The notes below the pieces were generated by a model. That model made no database searches. It was not told the origin of the DNA and was given only the letters and a program-made list of their open reading frames with translations. Shown piece by piece: positions 6,433 to 11,232 of a DNA stretch of 11,232 nt (its first letter is position 1; every line of letters begins with the position of its first letter). Both the position numbers and the translations under genes were made by a program. The DNA comes from Candidatus Sabulitectum sp. (lineage in GTDB: Bacteria > Fermentibacterota > Fermentibacteria > Fermentibacterales > JCC-6), in contig JAOZLN010000020.1 in assembly GCA_029934845.1 (NCBI GenBank), positions 4,908-16,139 on the forward strand, in the 5' to 3' direction.

Positions 6433-6768
6433 CTATTTTGGTATTGAGCACAGGAAAACCAGAGGTTTATCACCTGTGTTCACAAAACCATGTTCCTCAT
6501 TTGGAAGCACAAGAGCCACACTTCCCGCAGTGATGGCATGAATACCGTCAGGATGTCTTACATGCCCGGTTCCGGAAAGCACATAGATCTCGTGTTCCCA
6601 GTTGTGGGTATGGTAAGGAGTGTTTCCTCCGGGCTCGAGAACAAATTGCCTCATAATGAAATTGGGAGCACCGTCTGCTGCACTGATCAGAACCCTCTTG
6701 CTAACACCCAAAGCTCCTTCTGCATCAATCTGCTCAATTGATACATCTGTATACCTGCGAACTATCAT
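6433..6768 (-). CDS. Cupin-domain protein (Cupin_2)
   Basis: This is a single-domain cupin of 111 residues, a typical length for small cupins. Motif 1 is seen as G48, His53, His55, Glu60 and Gly66 (TPYHTHNWEHEIYVLSG, 50-66). Motif 2 is seen as Gly82, Pro89, His93 and Asn97 (LPNEEHGFVN, 88-97). His53, His55, Glu60 and His93 are the expected divalent-metal ligands, so it is probably a metal-binding enzyme or small-molecule sensor. It has no signal peptide. Its ATG overlaps the stop of the OsmC gene (ATGA), so the two are translationally coupled. This family is too broad to assign a substrate. The pairing with a peroxide or thiol-reactive OsmC protein suggests detoxification or redox handling, which is inference. 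It converges on the AAA_14 gene with a hairpin between. Confidence 0.88.
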   Translation of the reverse strand: MIVRRYTDVSIEQIDAEGALGVSKRVLISAADGAPNFIMRQFVLEPGGNTPYHTHNWEHEIYVLSGTGHVRHPDGIHAITAGSVALVLPNEEHGFVNTGDKPLVFLCSIPK

Positions 6769-7175
6769 GAGACCTCAGATTCTGTAAGAACCTCTATGGC
6801 AAAAACAGGAAGAGTCGCTTCAATATGCTTTGCCACTGCGCATTGCTCAGCTGAACGGATCAAAGGAGCATGGTACTTCTGTGGAAATGCGTCAGGAACA
6901 ACAATGTTGATCTTTACCTTGCCGATCATTCTTTTTACCGGATCAACTTCTGTGGACATGGTAAGAGATACGTCCTCTGATGGCAGACCTCGATGCTGAC
7001 AAAAGGAAAGAACATAAATTCCCGCACAGGTTGCCATGGATGCAAGGAAAAGGGTGAAAGGTTCCGGTGCTGCTCCCTCACCGCCACCTTGAACCGCCTG
7101 GTCCGTCTCTATTGTGAAACCTTCAGCAACTGCATCCACTCTTTTTCCACCCGGAAACACTACTTTCATATCCAT
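6765..7175 (-). CDS. OsmC family protein
   Basis: This encodes 136 residues, the usual size for OsmC/Ohr-type proteins. The hallmark segments are GAAPEPFTLFLASMATCAG (34-52), with Cys50 at the start of the central helix, and SAEQCAVAKHIE (108-119), with Cys112. These are the two conserved cysteines that in OsmC/Ohr enzymes reduce organic hydroperoxides. The PxPF-x-LFLAS-x-ATCAG-x-Y form, with an extra Cys59, resembles the YhfA-like OsmC branch more than classical Ohr, so peroxidase activity is likely but not certain. It is cytoplasmic. A CAGGAG box lies 9 bases before the first of two nearby ATGs (codons 1 and 3), favouring the start used. It is first in a two-gene unit with the cupin. Confidence 0.85.
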   Translation of the reverse strand: MDMKVVFPGGKRVDAVAEGFTIETDQAVQGGGEGAAPEPFTLFLASMATCAGIYVLSFCQHRGLPSEDVSLTMSTEVDPVKRMIGKVKINIVVPDAFPQKYHAPLIRSAEQCAVAKHIEATLPVFAIEVLTESEVS

Positions 7176-7192
7176 CTCTAACCACTCCTGAA

Positions 7193-7221
7193 TTTTAATA
7201 TTTGCTAAGGGTCTGCTTCAA
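7193..7221 (-). promoter_or_regulatory. Possible promoter of the OsmC-cupin unit
   Basis: On the minus strand TTGAAG (plus 7216-7221) is followed after 17 bp by TTAAAA (plus 7193-7198), in an AT-rich stretch just upstream of the OsmC ribosome binding site. The -10 match is poor and this is only the best candidate in an 86-bp gap. Confidence 0.25.
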
Positions 7222-7261
7222 CTCCGTTACATAACTATTGTCGGGTGGAAACACTATGCGA

Positions 7262-7528
7262 TCACAGAAGTTCCCTGGCAAAGACAAAAGCAATCACCAG
7301 TACGAAAATAGCCACCGCCCCAAGAATAGAGAAAATTCGTTTCCTCTTGATGCCAGATTGAAATTCTTCCGGGAATTCCTCAAGCGATATCTTCCCGCAA
7401 GTGGGACAGTTGTAGGATGCAGTGGAATTGGCAATTAGTAAACCAATCAGCCCCGCGTATCTTCCAACACTGCCTGTGTTCGATTTGTATACCTGCTGCT
7501 CATGACATCTGGGGCAAAGCTGTTCCAT
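7262..7528 (-). CDS. Small zinc-ribbon protein with C-terminal membrane helix
   Basis: This encodes 88 residues with two CxxC knuckles: Cys5-Pro-Arg-Cys8 and Cys41-Pro-Thr-Cys44. They are 32 residues apart and together would bind one structural zinc, a rubredoxin-like zinc ribbon. A hydrophobic stretch (25-34) lies between the knuckles. After a short acidic and then basic stretch (KRKR, 61-64) a single transmembrane helix runs from about 65 to 84, so by the positive-inside rule the zinc ribbon should face the cytoplasm. Function is not known; similar small proteins are annotated only as zinc-ribbon domain proteins. AAGGAGAG before the ATG supports this start. It lies only about 40 bp past the terminator hairpin of the VIT-vWA gene and I see no clear promoter of its own, so it may depend on read-through. 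Confidence 0.75.
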   Translation of the reverse strand: MEQLCPRCHEQQVYKSNTGSVGRYAGLIGLLIANSTASYNCPTCGKISLEEFPEEFQSGIKRKRIFSILGAVAIFVLVIAFVFARELL

Positions 7529-7569
7529 ATCTGACTCTCTCCTTTTTCTTGAATTGCGAGCTAAAATAC

Positions 7570-7598
7570 AAGGGGATGACCGTTCAGGCCACCCCCTT
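7570..7598 (-). terminator. Strong hairpin terminator after the VIT-vWA gene
   Basis: Twelve-base arms (7570-7581 and 7587-7598) pair fully, with two G.U wobbles in the minus-strand transcript, around the 5-base loop TGAAC. On the minus strand GTATTTT follows. It lies 15 bp past the stop of the gene at 7614. The plus strand also has a T-run inside the right arm. Confidence 0.7.
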
Positions 7599-7613
7599 TT
7601 CAGATAAGCTATT

Positions 7614-9929
7614 CTATGTGATGGTTATTGTCACCGTGGATGTTCCAACGGAGGCTCCCTGTATTGTCTCTCCAAGCAGGAAGTTCTCCACTGTTTCAGC
7701 TATTTCATCGATCCCCGCAGAATCTTCTTTGATTCTGATCCGGGTAATAACTCCGGAGCTGTTCACCGTTACTTCAAACTCAATCTCACCAGCTGCCAGA
7801 ATATCACTGTTTGAGTTCAGTTCATTGATCAGATCAAGAATCACCGATCTGAACACCGATGGCCTTGCATCAAGATAATCACTGATGCCACCAAGAGTTG
7901 CAGAATACACAGGAATGTATTCATATGCGATCTCGTCACAGCATTCTTCAGCCTCCATATTTGCCACTGCCCCATTCAAGTGCTGCGCTCTGCCACCGCC
8001 TGAGTACCCAACAGGAGCAGGAGATGCTGTTCTGAACATGCTGGATGAGGCGCCGGATTGACCAACAGCAGAGCCACCGAAAATACCGGAATAGCTCACG
8101 CCCTCCGGCATGTTAACGGGAATTCCAATGGTTTCCGGGGCGCTTCCATCTGTTCTCTCGTAACTGTCCACTGCTACAAAGGCAGTCTGCTCGCATAACA
8201 CTGAATAATCAAGTGAAACTCCTATGATCTGTTCAAGAAGACCATCTGCTGGTTTTCCTCTGTAGCCAGAGTCAAGTACCAGGCGGTTAAGATGATGGAT
8301 CTTCTGCCTGGCCCAAAGTCTGTCAGCAGCTTCTGAGCCACCACGAGAGACAAGCCTCACATCCATTGATCTTTCCCAGTGTCTGCCATTAAGAGTTCCG
8401 CTGATGGTGATCTCGTCTCTGCCGGGTTCATCATATCGGCCAACCACAACAAGCGGTTCTCCGTCATAAAGGTCGCGAATCTCTCTGGGGTACATTTCTG
8501 TTACATCCAGATTTCCCCAGTCTATCTCTATATCAACCAGGTAGGGGTTGTTTATCTTGTTGTAAACGTCTTCCACTGCAGTCTTAGGATTCTGATCCAG
8601 CCCCACATACACTGCATAGCCTCTGCCCTCTTCAGCCAGACCCTCAATAAGATACCTGTTCACACTTGATCCCACGCCAATGCTGAACAGCCTGCTGTGC
8701 TCACCAAGAGTGGTTCTAAGCTCTGAAAGAATCTCTGTTTCATTTCCTATGTAACCGTCGGTGAGAAAAATGATGTATCGCATTCTTTCCGGGTCTTCAG
8801 GGTATCCCACACAAGCCCTTACACCCTCTATCATCATGGTTCCACCCATACCGGACATGGAATTAATGTACTCAATCCCCCTGCTGATATTTGTCGATGT
8901 ATTTTCCAGAGGAGCTCTGCTCAATGAACTTGCTGTCTCGCTGAACTTCATTATCTGAAAAGAATCATCAGGGTTCATTCCCCGAACGAACTGCCTTACC
9001 GTTTCCTTTGCAACTTCCATAGGCTGGCCGCTCATGGAACCGGAATTATCAACAACAAAGAAGATCTCTTTGGGTGCAATGTCACCGGGGTCAACTTCGG
9101 CGTCAGGCTCCAGCATAAGCATGAAGTGTCCGCCCATGTCTCCATTGTGGGAAACTACACCTGCGCCGATATCATTGCCTGCAGTTCTGTAGGAAAACAC
9201 AAAATCTCTGTTCGGGATCTCATTCTCTCTGCTCAACTCTACAACAAGTTTGTCGTCTCCCTGGATCTCTGTACTTACTGCATGATTAAGAGACTCAAAT
9301 TCGCGGATTGGGAAGCCCGGATCAAGTGTTAATGAAAGTTCTATGTCATACCCGCTTCTTGTGTCTTCAGGAACAATGTCGGGCGTTATTCTATCAGCGT
9401 CGGGAACACCGCCGGGGATAAATCTGGGGCCAACCACCATGGGATAAACCACTTCCCATGTACCGTCGTTGTAATCCACAGGGGCCGCGTACATTATCTC
9501 TATCACAATATCATCACCGGGAAGAATGTTTCCAACAGTCTGTGTAAAGATGTTCGGTCTTTCCTGCTCAAGTAAAGCAGCGGTTCTGCCCTGGCTGATA
9601 GCCTCCTGATAAATCCTCTGGGCTTCCTGTCTTTCCTTGATCTCTCCCTCTATCCTTCTGTCTCCTATTTCCATGTCCATGCTGTATACAGCACCGCTCT
9701 CCGGCAGAGGAAACACATACACTGCTTCTATGGGGTCCGAATACGGATTACCGTAAACCTGTCTTACCGTCACCAGCTGAATAGAACCATCAACAGTTAT
9801 GTGAGCCTCCGTGTGCTCCAGTGGAAGATCAGAGACAACGCCCTCTTCATCCATAACTATCATTCTGGAATAATCATCTGAGGGCATAACCATCAGAAGC
9901 GCGCTCAAACCAAGTACTGCACCAATCAT
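7614..9929 (-). CDS. VIT and von Willebrand factor A domain protein with TonB-C/AgmX-like tail
   Basis: This is a large (771 residues) predicted exported protein. Residues 1-16 are hydrophobic (GAVLGLSALLMVM) and could be a signal or anchor, though no basic residue precedes them. A VIT (vault protein inter-alpha-trypsin) domain spans about 32-160, with its usual VRQVYGNPYSDPIEAVYVFPLP core (55-76) and the Arg/Tyr-rich ERQEAQRIYQEA helix (99-110). A vWA domain spans about 288-460 with an intact MIDAS: Asp294-x-Ser296-x-Ser298, Thr364 and Asp391 in FLTDG. A helical stretch (530-560) and a beta-strand segment (565-590, up to TAFVAVD) follow, as in other bacterial VIT-vWA proteins. A Ser/Gly-rich linker (about 612-660) leads to residues 664-771. 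There GEIEFEVTVNSSGVITRIRI (714-733) looks like the TonB C-terminal or AgmX/PglI fold; this last match is tentative. The start is set by AAAGGAG just upstream. It is transcribed divergently from the ThiS gene. Confidence 0.88.
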   Translation of the reverse strand: MIGAVLGLSALLMVMPSDDYSRMIVMDEEGVVSDLPLEHTEAHITVDGSIQLVTVRQVYGNPYSDPIEAVYVFPLPESGAVYSMDMEIGDRRIEGEIKERQEAQRIYQEAISQGRTAALLEQERPNIFTQTVGNILPGDDIVIEIMYAAPVDYNDGTWEVVYPMVVGPRFIPGGVPDADRITPDIVPEDTRSGYDIELSLTLDPGFPIREFESLNHAVSTEIQGDDKLVVELSRENEIPNRDFVFSYRTAGNDIGAGVVSHNGDMGGHFMLMLEPDAEVDPGDIAPKEIFFVVDNSGSMSGQPMEVAKETVRQFVRGMNPDDSFQIMKFSETASSLSRAPLENTSTNISRGIEYINSMSGMGGTMMIEGVRACVGYPEDPERMRYIIFLTDGYIGNETEILSELRTTLGEHSRLFSIGVGSSVNRYLIEGLAEEGRGYAVYVGLDQNPKTAVEDVYNKINNPYLVDIEIDWGNLDVTEMYPREIRDLYDGEPLVVVGRYDEPGRDEITISGTLNGRHWERSMDVRLVSRGGSEAADRLWARQKIHHLNRLVLDSGYRGKPADGLLEQIIGVSLDYSVLCEQTAFVAVDSYERTDGSAPETIGIPVNMPEGVSYSGIFGGSAVGQSGASSSMFRTASPAPVGYSGGGRAQHLNGAVANMEAEECCDEIAYEYIPVYSATLGGISDYLDARPSVFRSVILDLINELNSNSDILAAGEIEFEVTVNSSGVITRIRIKEDSAGIDEIAETVENFLLGETIQGASVGTSTVTITIT

Positions 9930-10017
9930 TTTTTTCTCCTTTCAAGAGTTGAACCATTTATGATGATGTTACACCACTGGCGGTGATATATTCCAGAAAA
10001 CCTGGAAAGGACTTTTC
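9930..10017. other. Divergent intergenic region between VIT-vWA and ThiS genes
   Basis: This 88-bp gap must hold both start regions. I can point to both ribosome binding sites (AAAGGAG on the minus strand at about 9939-9945, AAAGGA on the plus strand at 10006-10011), a small inverted repeat CACC-ACTGGC-GGTG (9972-9985) and the hairpin at 9991-10007. No convincing -35/-10 pair was found on either strand. Confidence 0.45.
9991..10011 (+). promoter_or_regulatory. Small hairpin overlapping the ThiS ribosome binding site
   Basis: TTCCAG (9991-9996) and CTGGAA (10002-10007) pair as a perfect 6-bp stem with a 5-base loop. The right arm runs into the AAAGGA ribosome binding site (10006-10011) of the gene starting at 10018. 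If it forms in RNA it could limit access to that site. Confidence 0.3.
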
Positions 10018-10215
10018 ATGATCACTGTAAATGGAGACAAACTGCACTGGCATCACGGAATGACCATCCGGGATATACTGAATGCAAAGAACTACATATT
10101 CAAAATGCTTGTTACCAAAGTAAACGGTACTCTTGTCAAGCGTGCAGATTACGACACAACAACCGTTCCCGACCAGGCTGATGTGAAAGTAATACACCTT
10201 ATCTCCGGCGGCTGA
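10018..10215 (+). CDS. thiS: ThiS-family sulfur carrier protein
   Basis: This encodes 65 residues, a typical ThiS length. It shows the beta-grasp pattern: strand MITVNG (1-6), TIRDILNAKNY helix (16-26), strand MLVTKVNGTLVKRADYDTTTV (30-50), and DQADVKVIHLISGG (52-65) ending in the essential Gly64-Gly65 tail. In thiamine synthesis the tail is adenylated by ThiF and converted to a thiocarboxylate that gives sulfur to the thiazole made by ThiG. The fold is shared with MoaD and other sulfur carriers, so role depends on partners. No thiF, thiG or other thi gene is in this window; the neighbour is a DMT transporter 2 bases downstream. AAAGGA at 10006-10011 supports the start, next to a small hairpin. 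The ThiS reading is favoured over MoaD by the short length and the LISGG ending. Confidence 0.82.
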   Translation: MITVNGDKLHWHHGMTIRDILNAKNYIFKMLVTKVNGTLVKRADYDTTTVPDQADVKVIHLISGG

Positions 10216-10217
10216 CA

Positions 10218-11072
10218 TTGTATTCAACAAGATCAGCACGATTCCTGCTTTTTCTAACCGCAGCCATCTGGGGTCTGGCATTTGTAGCCCAGCGAGCAGG
10301 CATGGATCACATGGGTCCCATGGTTTTCAACACAATAAGATTCGGCCTGGGCACAGTTGTTCTATACCCCATATTCAGAAAACACCTCAGCCGTATTTAC
10401 CTTAAGCAAGCTGTTTTTGCCGGATCTATCCTCTTTGCTGGAGCCGCCCTGCAGCAGTGGGGTGTTGTTTACACAACTGCCAGCAAGGCTGGTTTCATAA
10501 CAGGCCTGTATATCGTCTTTGTTCCTCTGCTGGGTCTTTTTACAGGGCACAGAGAGGGGAAAAAGCTATGGGCAGGCATTGTTCTGTCTCTGGTTGGGCT
10601 CTGGTTCCTGAGCTTTACACAGGGGTTGAAAACAGTGAATCCCGGAGATATTCTGGTATTGGCGGGTGCTGTAATGTGGGCCTTTCATGTAAGACTGATC
10701 GGCAGGTATGCAGAAAGATATCATGCAGGCGGGTTTGCAGTGGTTCAGTTCTCCACAGTTACAATTCTCAGCGCAGTTGCAGCCCTTGTATTGAAAGAAT
10801 CATGGGAAGGAATTACAGAAGGCTGGCTTCCCCTTGCCTACAGCGGCTTCCTTTCTGTGGGAATAGCCTTCACCATTCAGATCTTTGCTCAGAAGAAGGT
10901 CAAGCCCGCCCCAGCTGCAATGATAATGAGCCTGGAGGCTGTATTCGCCGCCATTGGAGGCTGTTTCGTTTTAAATGAGACCCTCACTCCCCCTGAACTT
11001 ACAGGAGCAGCATTGATGTTTGCAGGAATGATAGTTGCCCAGCTGCCTGCAAAGAAGAAGATCACTACCTGA
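10218..11072 (+). CDS. DMT superfamily transporter (two EamA domains)
   Basis: This encodes 284 residues with about ten hydrophobic segments in two EamA repeats (about 8-135 and 143-277), the standard plan of the drug/metabolite transporter superfamily. Recognisable pieces are AAIWGLAFVAQR (15-26) in the first helix, TTASKAGFITGLYIVFVPLL (86-105) closing the first half, and SLEAVFAAIGGCFVLNE (238-254) near the end, the usual EamA signature. Members move amino acids, nucleobases, vitamins or drugs through the inner membrane; substrate is not predictable. The proposed start is TTG, 2 bases after the ThiS stop, because the first in-frame ATG (codon 29) would remove the first membrane helix. Only a weak GGCGG tract precedes it, so translation probably couples to thiS. 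A role in thiazole or thiamine precursor traffic is possible but is inference from position alone. The stop overlaps the end of a convergent gene by 8 bp. Confidence 0.85.
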   Translation: MYSTRSARFLLFLTAAIWGLAFVAQRAGMDHMGPMVFNTIRFGLGTVVLYPIFRKHLSRIYLKQAVFAGSILFAGAALQQWGVVYTTASKAGFITGLYIVFVPLLGLFTGHREGKKLWAGIVLSLVGLWFLSFTQGLKTVNPGDILVLAGAVMWAFHVRLIGRYAERYHAGGFAVVQFSTVTILSAVAALVLKESWEGITEGWLPLAYSGFLSVGIAFTIQIFAQKKVKPAPAAMIMSLEAVFAAIGGCFVLNETLTPPELTGAALMFAGMIVAQLPAKKKITT

Positions 11073-11232
11073 GCAGAACCACTTTCTCGTGAAGAACCAG
11101 GTTTCCAGCTCTCATTCTAGCGTAATACACTCCGTTACTCAAGCCAGCACCGTTAAAAGGAATTGTATGCATTCCAGACTGCAGAACTCCCTGATGAACA
11201 GCAAGAACCTGTCTTCCAGCGTGGTCGTAAAT
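11065..11232 (-). CDS. C-terminal end of a T9SS type-A sorting-domain protein (partial)
   Basis: Only the last 55 codons lie in the window; the gene continues past the right edge. The residues form the second half of a Por-type sorting domain: IYDHAGRQVL (1-10), then LQSGMHTIPFNGAGLSNGVYYARMRAG (17-43), and a final strand ending HEKVVLLR. The order (IYD-x-x-GR strand, P/W-x-x-G, then LSNGVYYARM and a short basic C-terminal strand) matches type IX secretion tails and parallels the tail of the 3847-4890 protein (IYDTSGR, then LSSGIYIAVL). The catalytic or binding part is outside the window, so its function cannot be named. The stop (complement of 11065-11067) lies inside the DMT transporter gene, giving an 8-bp convergent overlap. 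Confidence 0.82.
   Translation of the reverse strand: MYDHAGRQVLAVHQGVLQSGMHTIPFNGAGLSNGVYYARMRAGNLVLHEKVVLLR

Noticed and set aside
5218..7175. Defence island or toxin-antitoxin system around the AAA_14 gene
   Set aside because: No antitoxin, second nuclease, helicase or methylase is adjacent, and the neighbours are an ordinary cupin and an OsmC protein on the other strand.
7417..7878. 153-codon plus-strand frame across the terminator and the end of the VIT-vWA gene
   Set aside because: It runs through a strong hairpin and is antisense to two supported genes; no family resemblance.
9972..9985. Riboswitch (TPP) ahead of thiS
   Set aside because: The 88-bp gap is too short for a full TPP aptamer plus expression platform, and I see no CTGAGA or ACCTGA-like THI-box elements.
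10457..10978. 173-codon plus-strand frame inside the DMT transporter
   Set aside because: It is Cys- and Arg-rich, has no plausible start signal and lies in a second frame of a clear EamA protein.

Overview
The window looks like chromosomal DNA of an uncultured Gram-negative bacterium of the FCB (Fibrobacteres-Chlorobi-Bacteroidetes) type or a related candidate phylum such as Fermentibacteria. Two proteins (3847-4890 and the partial gene at the right edge) end in type IX secretion (T9SS) type-A sorting domains. There is a six-bladed-propeller lipoprotein and a VIT/von Willebrand A surface protein, start sites carry strong AAGGAGG-type ribosome binding sites, and base composition is moderate. 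This placement is inferred from gene content only. No rRNA, tRNA, CRISPR array or insertion sequence was seen.

Left part (1-1820, all minus strand): the 5' end of a secreted formylglycine-generating-enzyme-like (SUMF1/FGE) protein, a small DUF2164 protein, and a beta-propeller lipoprotein with its own promoter and terminator hairpin. Diverging from these is a translationally coupled ABC-2 exporter pair (ATPase 1993-2925, permease 2922-3686). Next, under a near-consensus sigma-70 promoter, comes a T9SS-exported propeller-like protein (3847-4890).

Middle (4891-6425): the gap after the exported protein is not random. It holds a decayed second copy of the permease 3' end (about 4911-5070) with an in-frame stop and a one-base gap. 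The sequence after it also resembles the sequence after the intact permease. The exported-protein gene is therefore bracketed by two diverged copies of one segment. A stand-alone AAA_14/DUF4143 ATPase follows (5218-6399), with a 12-bp perfect palindrome in its promoter, and ends in a hairpin shared with the convergent cupin gene.

Right part: on the minus strand, an OsmC-family gene and a cupin gene overlap as ATGA and probably act together in redox or small-molecule stress; a zinc-ribbon membrane protein; and a 771-residue VIT-vWA surface protein with a TonB-C/AgmX-like C-terminal segment. Diverging from this on the plus strand are a solitary ThiS-type sulfur carrier and a DMT/EamA transporter 2 bases downstream. 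The transporter's stop overlaps the 3' end of a convergent T9SS-exported gene cut by the window edge.

Most genes are recognisable housekeeping, envelope or export functions. I did not find a clearly new multi-gene system. The strongest unexplained structure is the duplicated permease-end segment around 3847-4890.
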